From Streptomyces sp. CB01373 (GTDB lineage Bacteria > Actinomycetota > Actinomycetes > Streptomycetales > Streptomycetaceae): a stretch of 64,000 nt of DNA. Each line of letters starts with the position of its first letter. Position 1 is the stretch's first letter. Below the pieces are notes generated by a model that had not been told where the DNA came from, searched no databases, and was given only the letters and a program-made list of their open reading frames with translations. The stretch covers positions 284,478 to 348,477 of the forward strand of contig NZ_NNBK01000005.1 in the NCBI RefSeq assembly GCF_002803075.1, in the 5' to 3' direction. This document shows positions 8,773-16,310 of the stretch, piece by piece. The translations under genes and the position numbers were made by a program.

Positions 8773-8800
8773 CAACTGAAAGGGTATGGTCGCTTGCGCG

Positions 8801-8968
8801 TCAGCCGACGACCTTCTTGAGGGCGTCACCGAGCGCATCCGCCTCGTCAGGGGTCAACTCGACGACGAGCCGACCGCCGCCTTCGAGCGGAACGCGCATG
8901 ACGATGCCCCGCCCCTCCTTGGTCACCTCGAGCGGGCCATCACCCGTCCGCGGCTTCATGGCCGCCAT
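8801..8968 (-). CDS. DUF3117 small protein, 55 aa
   Basis: The product begins MAAMKPRTGDGPLEVTKEGR and continues through a hydrophobic strand to LTPDEADALGDALKKVV. This is the full DUF3117 family signature, and the length is normal. The ATG at 8968 has GGAAGGGG upstream. The family is confined to actinobacteria, with a homologue (Rv1211) in the same neighbourhood in mycobacteria. Its function is not known. A promoter and a palindrome are visible about 130-175 bases upstream, giving an unusually long leader for such a small gene. Confidence 0.93.
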   Translation of the reverse strand: MAAMKPRTGDGPLEVTKEGRGIVMRVPLEGGGRLVVELTPDEADALGDALKKVVG

Positions 8969-9097
8969 GCTCGTTCCCCTTCCTGAAACCCAGCTCATCG
9001 TCAAAGCCGACGGCCCACCGAAAGGGCACGCGCACGGTCCCTGCCCGGAACGGCACAGGACACGCGACACCGGCGTCGAACACATTGCTTCCAGGCC

Positions 9098-9128
9098 ATT
9101 ATCCCGCATCCCAGGACCCGATGACCAA
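9098..9128 (-). promoter_or_regulatory. Possible housekeeping promoter for the DUF3117 gene
   Basis: On the minus strand, TTGGTC (9128-9123) and GATAAT (9103-9098) are separated by 19 bases. This is a fair vegetative (HrdB-type) promoter, with a transcript start expected near 9091 and a leader of about 120 bases. Confidence 0.4.
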
Positions 9129-9142
9129 CATCAGTTGGCATC
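9120..9142. promoter_or_regulatory. Palindromic operator candidate
   Basis: The arms CCAAC and GTTGG around four bases extend outward to GATG/CATC with one unpaired base, making a 23-base imperfect palindrome. It overlaps the predicted -35 element of the DUF3117 promoter and lies where it could also affect the divergent hydratase gene. Confidence 0.45.
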
Positions 9143-9369
9143 GCTTGGGCAACGCGCGCGAGCAAAACCACCCAATTCGGCGATGTGGCTGCGATACTGC
9201 GCTCCCACGCGTCCGCCCGCCGGCCGCGGGCGCGCCGGAATTCTTTGACGCAGGTCACATGCCGGGTCCGCACCCGGCCCGGTGATCTCCGTCATGCTGT
9301 CCTCGGACCGCGACGGACCACGACGTACCGAGCGGTACGTCGACGAGGCGACACCGGAGGGGATGCCCC

Positions 9370-10173
9370 ATGGCCGACACCGTGCTCTACGAGGTGAGCG
9401 ACGGACTCGCGACGATCACGCTGAACCGCCCCGAGGCGATGAACGCGCTGAACGTCGATGCCAAGGTCGCCCTCCGGGACGCGGCCTGGGAGGCGGCGGA
9501 CGACGGCACCGTGCGGGCGGTGCTGCTGACCGCCGCCGGGGACCGGGCGTTCTGCGTGGGCCAGGACCTCAAGGAGCACATCGGGCTGCTGGCCGCCGAC
9601 CGGGAGACCGGGTCCGGGCAGGTCATGAGCACCGTGCGGGAGCACTACAGCCCGATCGTGCGGGCGCTGGCGGGGGCACGGAAGCCGGTGGTCGCCGCGG
9701 TGAACGGGGTCGCCGCCGGGGCGGGCTTCGGCTTCGCGCTCGCCGCCGACTACCGGATCGTGGCGGACACGGCGTCCTTCAACACCTCGTTCGCGGGCGT
9801 CGCGCTCGCCGGGGACTCGGGGATCTCGTGGACGCTGCCGCGGGTGGTGGGACCGTCCCGCGCCACCGACCTGCTGCTCTTCCCGCGTCGTATCACCGCC
9901 CAGGAGGCCCTCGACCTGGGCATCGCCAACCGGGTCGTGCCGGCCGCCGAACTGCGGGCCGAGGCGGAGCGGACGGCGCGGGCGCTGGCCGAGGGCCCGA
10001 CGGTGGCGTACGCGGCGCTGAAGGAGGCGGTGGCCCACGGGCTGACGCACTCCCTGGAGGAGACCCTCCTCAAGGAGGAGGAGCTCCAGACCAGGGCCGG
10101 GCAGTCCGAGGACCACGCGATCGCCGTGCGGGCGTTCGTGAACAAGGAGAAGCCGGCGTATCTGGGCCGCTGA
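9370..10173 (+). CDS. Enoyl-CoA hydratase/isomerase family protein
   Basis: This 267-residue crotonase-fold protein has the expected motifs: NRPEAMNALN near the start, FCVGQDL and VNGVAAGAGFGFALAADYRI for the oxyanion hole, and FAGVALAGDSGISWTLPRVVG for the active-site helix. An Asp stands where classical hydratases use Glu, as in PaaG-like isomerases. The substrate is probably an acyl-CoA in fatty-acid or phenylacetate-type catabolism, but no pathway genes are adjacent. The ATG at 9370 follows GGAGGGG. It is a single-gene unit, convergent with tag. Confidence 0.9.
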   Translation: MADTVLYEVSDGLATITLNRPEAMNALNVDAKVALRDAAWEAADDGTVRAVLLTAAGDRAFCVGQDLKEHIGLLAADRETGSGQVMSTVREHYSPIVRALAGARKPVVAAVNGVAAGAGFGFALAADYRIVADTASFNTSFAGVALAGDSGISWTLPRVVGPSRATDLLLFPRRITAQEALDLGIANRVVPAAELRAEAERTARALAEGPTVAYAALKEAVAHGLTHSLEETLLKEEELQTRAGQSEDHAIAVRAFVNKEKPAYLGR

Positions 10174-10209
10174 CCGCGCTGCGGGTCGGTGCCGCCCCCG
10201 GCCGGCCGG

Positions 10210-10809
10210 TCAGGGGCGGCGCGCCACGCAGTCCGCGAGGTGGTCGTCGACCAGGCCGCACGCCTGCATCAGGGCGTACGCCGTCGTCGGGCCGACGAAG
10301 CGCAGACCGCGCTTCTTCAGGGCCTTCGACAGGGCCGTGGACTCGGGAGTGACCGCCGGAACGTCGGAGAGGGTCCTCGGCACCGGGCGGGTGGCGGGGT
10401 CGGGGGCGTGGGACCAGATGAAGGCGTCCAGTTCGCCCGGGGCCCAGTCGACAAGCACGCGCGCGTTGGCGATCGTCGCGTCGATCTTGGCGCGGTTGCG
10501 GATGATGCCCGGGTCGGCGAGCAGCCGCTCCCGGTCGTCGTCGGTGAAGTCCGCCACCGCCGCGATCTTGAAGTCGGCGAAGGCTGCGCGGAAGCCGGCG
10601 CGGCGGCGCAGGATGGTGATCCAGGACAGGCCGGACTGGAAGGCCTCCAGGCAGAGACGTTCGTAGAGCGCGTCGTCACCGTGGACCGGGCGGCCCCACT
10701 CCTCGTCGTGGTAGGCCACGTACTCCGCCGCGGAAAGCGCCCACGGGCAGCGCGGGGCGCCGTCGGGGCCGGCGATCGCGGCGCCCGGCGTCAGGGTGTC
10801 GTCCGTCAC
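10210..10809 (-). CDS. tag: DNA-3-methyladenine glycosylase I
   Basis: This 199-residue base-excision repair enzyme removes 3-methyladenine from alkylated DNA. The HhH-family Tag signature is complete: RCPWALSAAEYVAYHDEEWG, then LCLEAFQSGLSWITILRRR and GLRFVGPTTAYALMQACG. The likely zinc ligands are the Cys in RCPW, the His in YHDEEWG, and His and Cys in HLADC. The GTG start overlaps the stop of the upstream DivIVA-like gene as GTGA, so the two are coupled. The same pairing occurs in mycobacteria (Rv1209-tagA). A short GC-rich inverted repeat (10191-10198 with 10213-10220) lies at the 3' end. Confidence 0.95.
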   Translation of the reverse strand: MTDDTLTPGAAIAGPDGAPRCPWALSAAEYVAYHDEEWGRPVHGDDALYERLCLEAFQSGLSWITILRRRAGFRAAFADFKIAAVADFTDDDRERLLADPGIIRNRAKIDATIANARVLVDWAPGELDAFIWSHAPDPATRPVPRTLSDVPAVTPESTALSKALKKRGLRFVGPTTAYALMQACGLVDDHLADCVARRP

Positions 10810-11162
10810 CGCTGGTCCTCCTGCTCGGGCTTGGTCAGGTGGACGTGGGCGGCCGCGGCCCGGGCGCCGGCCAGTGCGGACTCCAGGTCGGTGATCCGCG
10901 CGTCGCGCTCGGCGAGTTCGGCGCCGATCCGACTGAGGGCGTCGTCCACGTCCGCCATGCGGTAGCCCCGGACGGTCATCGGGAAGCGGAGGCTCTCCAC
11001 GTCCTGGCGGTCCACGGGACGGTCCGGCGGCAGCGGGTCCAGGAGCCGCTCGGGCGCCGCTTCGGGCAGCGGCCCGGTTCCCTCGCCGCCGCCCACCACC
11101 GCCAGGGTCACCGCGGCGACCACGACGGCGAGCGCGACGACCAGGAAGAAGAACATAACCAT
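10806..11162 (-). CDS. Small membrane-anchored DivIVA-domain-like protein, 118 aa
   Basis: An N-terminal membrane helix (about 3-25, FFFLVVALAVVVAAVTLAVV) is followed by a Pro-rich linker. The motif LRFPMTVRGYRMADVDDALSRIGAEL then resembles the DivIVA N-terminal segment (F-x5-GY-x3-VDD). A short coiled coil ends the protein. DivIVA proteins mark curved membranes and polar growth in actinobacteria; a role here is inferred. The ATG at 11162 is preceded by GGGGAC. An internal ATG two codons on is also possible. Tag is coupled downstream. Confidence 0.8.
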   Translation of the reverse strand: MVMFFFLVVALAVVVAAVTLAVVGGGEGTGPLPEAAPERLLDPLPPDRPVDRQDVESLRFPMTVRGYRMADVDDALSRIGAELAERDARITDLESALAGARAAAAHVHLTKPEQEDQR

Positions 11163-11307
11163 CGCTCGGTCCCCACGGAGTCTGTCGTATCTGTCAGGGT
11201 CCGATCGTGCCATGCGACGCTGACAGTTAGGGTCGCAGACGGCCGATGGCCGGGAAAGACCGGGCACGGCCGGGCAGGACCGGGAAGAAGAGGAGAGGTC
11301 ACAGGGG

Positions 11308-12168
11308 ATGCTCAGGCTGGGCAGGCGCGAATTCGACGCGCACGAGCCGGTGATCATGGCGATCGTCAACCGGACCCCGGACTCCTTCTACGACCAGGGG
11401 TCGACGTTCCGTGACGAGCCGGCCCTCGCGCGCGTGGAGCAGGCGGTCGCCGAGGGGGCCGCGATCATCGACATCGGCGGGGTGAAGGCCGGGCCGGGTG
11501 ACGAGGTGAGCGCCGAGGAGGAGGCCCGGCGGACGGTCGGCTTCGTGGCCGAGGTGCGGCGGCGGTTCCCGGACGTGGTCATCAGCGTCGACACCTGGCG
11601 GGCCGATGTCGGCGAGGCCGTGTGCGAGGCGGGTGCGGACCTGCTGAACGACGCGTGGGGCGGGGTGGACCCGCGGCTCGCCGAGGTCGCGGCGCGCTAC
11701 GGGACCGGCCTGGTGTGCACGCACGCGGGCGGCGCGGAGCCGCGGACCCGGCCGCACCGGGTGACGTACGACGACGTCATGGCCGACATCCTCCGGGTGA
11801 CCGTGGGGCTGGCCGAGCGGGCGGTGGCGTTCGGCGTGCCGCGGGAGTCGGTGATGATCGATCCGGGGCACGACTTCGGCAAGAACACGCGGCACAGTCT
11901 GGAGGCGACGCGGCGGCTGGGCGAGATGGTCGCGACCGGGTGGCCGGTGCTGGTGTCGCTGTCCAACAAGGACTTCGTGGGCGAGACGCTGGACAAGCCG
12001 GTGAAGGAGCGGCTGGTGGGGACACTGGCGACGACGGCCGTCTCGGCGTGGCTGGGGGCCCAGGTGTACCGGGTGCACGAGGTGGCCGAGACCCGGCAGG
12101 TACTGGACATGGTGGCGACCATCGCGGGCCACCGGCCACCGGCGGTGGCCCGCCGGGGACTGGCGTAG
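11308..12168 (+). CDS. Dihydropteroate synthase-like protein, FolP2 type
   Basis: This 286-residue TIM-barrel protein of the DHPS family has MAIVNRTPDSFYDQG at the N-terminus, AIIDIGGVKAGPGDEVSAEEE, ISVDTWRADVGEA, MIDPGHDFGKNTRHS and LSNKDFVGET. Canonical DHPS makes dihydropteroate from a pterin pyrophosphate and p-aminobenzoate. The sequence around GGVKAGPG (usually GGESTRPG) and SNKDFVG (usually SRKSFIG) departs from the classical enzyme. It resembles the second actinobacterial copy, FolP2, which as I recall lacks DHPS activity in mycobacteria. I would not call it the folate enzyme. The ATG at 11308 follows an AGGAGAGGTC ribosome-binding site. Confidence 0.85.
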   Translation: MLRLGRREFDAHEPVIMAIVNRTPDSFYDQGSTFRDEPALARVEQAVAEGAAIIDIGGVKAGPGDEVSAEEEARRTVGFVAEVRRRFPDVVISVDTWRADVGEAVCEAGADLLNDAWGGVDPRLAEVAARYGTGLVCTHAGGAEPRTRPHRVTYDDVMADILRVTVGLAERAVAFGVPRESVMIDPGHDFGKNTRHSLEATRRLGEMVATGWPVLVSLSNKDFVGETLDKPVKERLVGTLATTAVSAWLGAQVYRVHEVAETRQVLDMVATIAGHRPPAVARRGLA

Positions 12169-12686
12169 AACCGGGAGCCCAGTCCCTCGCCCCACGGACT
12201 CCGGAGCCCCGCCACGCGGGTCACGAGCCCTGCCGTACGGACGGCACTGGCCCCGCCGCACGGGCGCCAGTGCCGCACCGCGCGAAGTGCCGAAGCCCTG
12301 TCGTCCCGGCCCCGGGGCCGCGCCGTTCCGACGCGCAGAAGCGCCGTGCAGGCGCCAGTGCCGCACCGTACGAGCACCAGAGCCGCACCGTGCAGGCGCC
12401 GGCGACCCGTCGCACGGAGCCAGTGCCGCGCCATGCGAAGTGCCGAAGCCCTGTCGTCCCGGCCCCGGGGCCGCGCCGTGCCGACACTCGGAAGCACCGT
12501 ACGGGCGCCAGTGCCCCGCCCTACCGTCGCCACTGGCGCCGGTCCTGCGGGCGCCAGTAGCCCCGGCCGTGCGGGCGCAAACTGCCCGCCGTGCGAGTTC
12601 TGGCCGCCCGCAGGACGGGGACCAGCGGCCCGCAGGACAGGGCCGGCGGCGGCCCACAGGATGAGCCGGCGGCCCGTAGGAGGGGG
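12169..12686. repeat. GC-rich degenerate repeat tract between convergent genes
   Basis: These 518 bases lie between the folP2-like and LOG-like stops. A unit of about 22 bases with core GGCGCCAGTGCCGCACC recurs with variation from about 12225 to 12600. A 45-base stretch at 12280-12324 is repeated exactly at 12435-12479, giving a 155-base period. No open frame here has convincing start sites, and I see no gene. Confidence 0.8.
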
Positions 12687-13445
12687 CTAGCGGCCCGCCT
12701 CCTTGGACATCAGGGCCACCGCCTCGCTCACATCGTCCGTGACGTGGAACAGGGTGAGGTCCGCCTGGGCCGCCTTGCCCTGGGCGATCAGGGTGTTCTC
12801 CAGCCAGTCGACCAGGCCGCCCCAGTACGCGCTGCCGAAGAGGACGATCGGGAAGCGGGTGACCTTCTGGGTCTGCACCAGGGTCAGGGCTTCGAAGAGC
12901 TCGTCCAGGGTGCCGAGGCCGCCGGGCAGGACGACGAAGCCCTGCGCGTACTTGACGAACATCATCTTGCGGACGAAGAAGTACCGGAAGTTGAGGCCGA
13001 TGTCGACATAGGCGTTCAGGCCCTGCTCGAAGGGCAGCTCGATGCCCAGGCCCACCGAGACGCCTCCGGCCTCGAGAGCGCCCTTGTTCGCCGCCTCCAT
13101 CGCGCCCGGGCCGCCGCCCGTGATCACCGCGAAGCCCGCCTCGACCAGGCCCCGCCCGAGCTTCACCCCCGCGTCGTACTCCGGCGAGTCCACCGCCGTC
13201 CGCGCGGAGCCGAACACGCTGATGGCGGGCGGGAGTTCGGCGAGCGTGCCGAAGCCCTCGATGAACTCCGACTGGATGCGCAGCACGCGCCAGGGGTCGG
13301 TGTGGACCCAGTCCGTGGGGGCGCGCTCGTCCAGCAGCCGCTGGTCCGTGGTGCTCGCCTGGACCTGACCGCGCCGCCGGAGGACCGGTCCCAGTCGCTG
13401 CTCGTCCGGTGGCTGCTTCTTGCCCTCGGGATTCCCTGTTGGCAT
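12687..13445 (-). CDS. LOG family protein (TIGR00730 Rossmann fold)
   Basis: This 252-residue cytoplasmic protein carries the LOG/lysine-decarboxylase-like signatures: ISVFGSART, VITGGGPGAMEAANKGA and LPGGLGTLDELFEALT. LOG proteins hydrolyse nucleoside 5'-monophosphates such as cytokinin ribotides to base and ribose phosphate. The bacterial substrate is usually unknown, and older labels as lysine decarboxylase are misleading. The ATG at 13445 has GGAGGGAG upstream. It lies downstream of dapE on the same strand. The mycobacterial homologue (Rv1205) also lies near dapE and folP2. Confidence 0.92.
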   Translation of the reverse strand: MPTGNPEGKKQPPDEQRLGPVLRRRGQVQASTTDQRLLDERAPTDWVHTDPWRVLRIQSEFIEGFGTLAELPPAISVFGSARTAVDSPEYDAGVKLGRGLVEAGFAVITGGGPGAMEAANKGALEAGGVSVGLGIELPFEQGLNAYVDIGLNFRYFFVRKMMFVKYAQGFVVLPGGLGTLDELFEALTLVQTQKVTRFPIVLFGSAYWGGLVDWLENTLIAQGKAAQADLTLFHVTDDVSEAVALMSKEAGR

Positions 13446-13531
13446 GTACGCTCCCTCCGCTTGCGTGACGTTCCACCTCAGCGTAGATCCGCGGGGGTCA
13501 GGAGAGGGGGACGTCGGTATGTCCGCGATGG

Positions 13532-14611
13532 TCAGTCCGTGAGCCAGGCCCGCAGACGCTCCTCGCCCGCGAGGATCTTGGCCGTCTCCACCCGCTCGTC
13601 GCGCTTGTGCGCCAAGTGTGGGTTGCCGGGGCCGTAGTTGACGGCGGGGATGCCCAGCGCCGAGAAGCGTGAGACGTCCGTCCAGCCGTACTTAGGGCGC
13701 GGGGTGCCGCCGACCGCCTCGATGAACGCCGCCGCGGCCGGGTGGTTCAGACCCGGCAGGGCGCCGCCGCTGTGGTCGTCGATCACGAACTCCTCCACCC
13801 CGCAGTCCGCGAACACCTCGCGGACGTGGGCGACGGCCTCCTCCTCGGTGCGGTCCGGGGCGTACCGGAAGTTGACCGTGACCACGCACTCGTCGGGGAT
13901 GACGTTGCCCGCCACCCCGCCCAGGACGCCGACCGCGTTGAGGCCCTCGCGGTACTCCAGGCCGTCGATGACCGGATGGCGCGGCTGGTACTCGGCGAGC
14001 CGCCGCAGGATCGGCGCGGCGGCGTGGATGGCGTTGGAGCCCATCCAGCCGCGCGCCGAGTGGGCCCGCTCGCCCGTGGTCCTCAGCAGCACCCGCAGCG
14101 TGCCCTGGCAGCCGCCCTCGACCTCCCCGTCGGAGGGTTCGAGCAGCACGGCGAAGTCGCCGGCCAGCCACTCCGGGCGCGCCTCGGCGACGTGCTTGAG
14201 CCCGTTCAGCTCGGCGGCGACCTCCTCGTTGTCGTAGAAGACGAAGGTCAGGTCGCGGTTGGGGGCGGGGACCGTGGCCGCGATGCGCAGCTGGACCGCC
14301 ACTCCGGACTTCATGTCGCAGGTGCCGCAGCCCCACAGGACGCCGTCCTCGTCGAGCCGCGAGGGGACGTTCCCGGCGATCGGGACCGTGTCGATGTGGC
14401 CGGCCAGGATCACCCGCTGCGCGCGCCCGAGGTCGGTGCGGGCGACGACGTTGTTGCCGAGACGGTCGACCGTCAGGTGCGGCAGGGCCCGCAGTGCGGC
14501 CTCGATCGCGTCGGCGAGCGGCTTCTCGGTGCCGCTCTCCGAGGGGAAGTCGACGAGTCGCGCGGTCAGGCGCGCGGCGTCCAGCGTGAGATCAAGCGGG
14601 TTATCGGCCAT
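13532..14611 (-). CDS. dapE: Succinyl-diaminopimelate desuccinylase
   Basis: The 359-residue M20 metallopeptidase-family enzyme hydrolyses N-succinyl-LL-diaminopimelate in the lysine and peptidoglycan precursor pathway. Metal-ligand motifs are intact: the His in AGHIDTVP, the Asp in GTCDMKSG, the Glu pair in DNEEV, acidic residues in LLEPSDGEVEGG, and the C-terminal His in GNPHLAHKRDE. The lid domain has GERAHSARGW. The ATG at 14611 has little ribosome-binding site, so leaderless translation is possible. The partner aminotransferase dapC is 1.7 kb away on the same strand. Confidence 0.95.
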   Translation of the reverse strand: MADNPLDLTLDAARLTARLVDFPSESGTEKPLADAIEAALRALPHLTVDRLGNNVVARTDLGRAQRVILAGHIDTVPIAGNVPSRLDEDGVLWGCGTCDMKSGVAVQLRIAATVPAPNRDLTFVFYDNEEVAAELNGLKHVAEARPEWLAGDFAVLLEPSDGEVEGGCQGTLRVLLRTTGERAHSARGWMGSNAIHAAAPILRRLAEYQPRHPVIDGLEYREGLNAVGVLGGVAGNVIPDECVVTVNFRYAPDRTEEEAVAHVREVFADCGVEEFVIDDHSGGALPGLNHPAAAAFIEAVGGTPRPKYGWTDVSRFSALGIPAVNYGPGNPHLAHKRDERVETAKILAGEERLRAWLTD

Positions 14612-14705
14612 GCGATCGACCCTAACCCGGCGAACCGCCGCACTGCCGCCGCGCATTGTCCACACCTGCCTCACCAGTCCCGCCTGCCTCCAGTACCTTG
14701 TAGGC

Positions 14706-15689
14706 GTGCCGCACCCTCCCCCCTCTTCCAAGCGTCGTGGCCGCCTCCTCCGGTTCGGGGCGGCCTTCGTGGTCCTGCTCGGGCTCGCGGGCTACCTCTC
14801 GGTGCAGTACCTCACCGGAGGCACCTCGGGTCCGGGCTGCGAGGTCGTCTCCGGCAAGGGCGACGGAGCGTCGTACCGGTTCACGCCGGAGCAGGCGGTG
14901 AACGCGGCGACGATCGCGGCCGTCGGCACCGGGCGCGGCATGCCCGAGCGGGCGGTGACCATCGCGCTGGCCACCGCGCTCCAGGAGTCCGCGCTGCGCA
15001 ACATCGACTTCGGCGACCGGGACTCCCTCGGCCTCTTCCAGCAACGGCCCTCGCAGGGCTGGGGCACACCGGAGGAGATCATGGACCCCTCCTACTCGGC
15101 GGGGATCTTCTACGACCATCTGAACAAGGTGCCCGGCTACACGCGGCTGCCGCTGACCGTGGCCGCGCAGCGCGTGCAGCGCAGCGGCTTCCCGCAGGCG
15201 TACGCCAAGCACGAGCCGGACGCGACGCTGCTCGCCGCCGCGCTCACCGGCCGCTCCGGGGCCACGCTGGCCTGCCAGGGCCGCCCCGGCCCGACCCGGT
15301 CCAGCGGGCCCGACGCGGTGCGTGCCGCGCTCGTTCGGGACTTCGGCCGGGACGTGGTGCAGGAGGCGGGCGCGGAGGTCGGCGGCACCGCTTCGCCAAC
15401 GCCCTCGCCCACGCCGACCCCGGTCACGGGCGGGGACGGGCGGACCGTGACGGTGCCCGTGCCCGACGACACGGCCGCCGCCGGGCGCAGCGCGCGGCAG
15501 CGCGGCTGGCAGCTCGCGCACTGGGCGGTGGCCAACGCCTCCGCGCTGCACATCGAGCAGGTCTCCTACGGCGGCTGGCAGTGGAAGGCCGGGATGACGG
15601 ACAGCCGGTGGCGGGCGGCGCAGACGCGGGGTGCCGCGGGAGCGGAGCGGGCGGCGGGCTCGGTGCACATCACCACGACCGGGCGTTAG
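14706..15689 (+). CDS. Membrane-anchored extracytoplasmic protein with lysozyme-like motifs
   Basis: It is 327 residues from a GTG at 14706. A basic N-terminus leads to a membrane helix (about 16-36, FGAAFVVLLGLAGYLSVQYL), and the rest should be outside. The conserved core ALQESALRN followed by DSLGLFQQRPSQGWGTPEEI resembles the catalytic Glu and GLFQ motifs of goose-type lysozymes and soluble lytic transglycosylases. A Thr/Pro linker (SPTPSPTPTP) separates a C-terminal domain. Homologues are often labelled heavy-metal transporter; I see nothing that supports this. Cell-wall hydrolysis is an inference from the motifs. It is divergent from dapE with 94 bases between. Confidence 0.75.
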   Translation: MPHPPPSSKRRGRLLRFGAAFVVLLGLAGYLSVQYLTGGTSGPGCEVVSGKGDGASYRFTPEQAVNAATIAAVGTGRGMPERAVTIALATALQESALRNIDFGDRDSLGLFQQRPSQGWGTPEEIMDPSYSAGIFYDHLNKVPGYTRLPLTVAAQRVQRSGFPQAYAKHEPDATLLAAALTGRSGATLACQGRPGPTRSSGPDAVRAALVRDFGRDVVQEAGAEVGGTASPTPSPTPTPVTGGDGRTVTVPVPDDTAAAGRSARQRGWQLAHWAVANASALHIEQVSYGGWQWKAGMTDSRWRAAQTRGAAGAERAAGSVHITTTGR

Positions 15690-15836
15690 TACGACCCGTC
15701 ACCCTGCGGCGTGAGTGAAGCTTTTCCGCGTACCTGATAATGCGACGCGTTACCAACTCTTTACGTTGGCCCGCCGCAACCTTCGCGGACTTCGAGCGGT
15801 AGTCAGAGCGTCCGTTCCCTCCGTCGAAGGAGCAAC

Positions 15837-16208
15837 ATGTCCCTCCCCCTGACCCGCCGGATCGCCCGTGCCGCGCTGCTCGTCGCTGCGGGAGCGGCCG
15901 CCGGGGTCGGTGCGGCCGGTGCCGCCAGCGCTGCCCCCGAGCTGCCCGCCGCCCCGAACCTCGGCGGGCTGACCGCCCTGGACGCGGCGAGCGTCGGCAA
16001 CACCGTGGACGGTGCCGCGCAGCACGTCACCGGGGTCGCGGGCGACTCCGGCGGCAAGGTCGTGAAGCAGGCGGCGCCGGCGGCCCAGAAGGCGGCGGGC
16101 GGCGCGGCGGGGTCCGCGGGCGGGCTGCTCGGCGGCGCCGCGCAGACGGCGAAGAAGGGCGGGCTGCCGACGCCGTCCCTGCCGGTCTCCGGCCTGCCGA
16201 TCGGCTGA
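15837..16208 (+). CDS. Small secreted Ala/Gly-rich protein
   Basis: The 123-residue product has a clear signal peptide (residues 1-33) ending AGAASAAPE, with ASA-A cleavage likely. The mature part is low in complexity, with GGLTALDAASVGNTVDGAAQHVTG and LPTPSLPVSGLPIG, and has no Cys or catalytic motif. GAAGGAGC precedes the ATG. A GATAAT box lies at 15736-15741, about 95 bases upstream, and could be a -10 element. Related small proteins in streptomycetes have been called ATP-binding without evidence. The function is unknown; a cell-surface role fits the signal. Confidence 0.85.
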   Translation: MSLPLTRRIARAALLVAAGAAAGVGAAGAASAAPELPAAPNLGGLTALDAASVGNTVDGAAQHVTGVAGDSGGKVVKQAAPAAQKAAGGAAGSAGGLLGGAAQTAKKGGLPTPSLPVSGLPIG

Positions 16209-16225
16209 GCACCGCGCGCACGACC

Positions 16226-16265
16226 CGACGGGGTCCGGGGGTTTCCAAACCCCCGGACCCCGTCG
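16226..16265. terminator. Strong bidirectional hairpin terminator
   Basis: A perfect 19-bp inverted repeat (16226-16244 with 16247-16265) is centred between the secreted-protein stop and the dapC stop. It is symmetric enough to end both convergent transcripts. Confidence 0.85.
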
Positions 16266-16310
16266 TCGTAAGGCTCCGTCGCCGTGCCGGCGCGGGTGAG
16301 CCGTCGCCGG

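Larger units (their letters stand above)
8969..9369. other. 401-base divergent intergenic region
   Basis: It separates the DUF3117 gene (minus) from the enoyl-CoA hydratase gene (plus). It holds the promoter and palindrome listed separately. The stretch 9120-9200 is more AT-rich than its surroundings. Small open frames here lack codon bias, and I see no gene. Confidence 0.6.

Noticed and set aside
12287-12664. Short proline/arginine-rich proteins in the repeat tract
   Set aside because: All six frames are partly open because of GC content. None has a ribosome-binding site or a domain, and the reading derives from the repeats.
12169-12686. CRISPR array in the repeat tract
   Set aside because: Repeat units vary in sequence, spacers are irregular or absent, and no cas genes are nearby.
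11299-13476. Minus-strand open frame of about 725 codons across folP2, the repeat tract and the LOG gene
   Set aside because: It joins a frame opposite a clear plus-strand gene, a repeat tract and a wrong frame of the LOG gene, with no family signature.
14706-15689. Heavy-metal transporter
   Set aside because: A single N-terminal helix and lysozyme-like motifs do not fit a transporter, and there is no metal-binding or multi-helix region.
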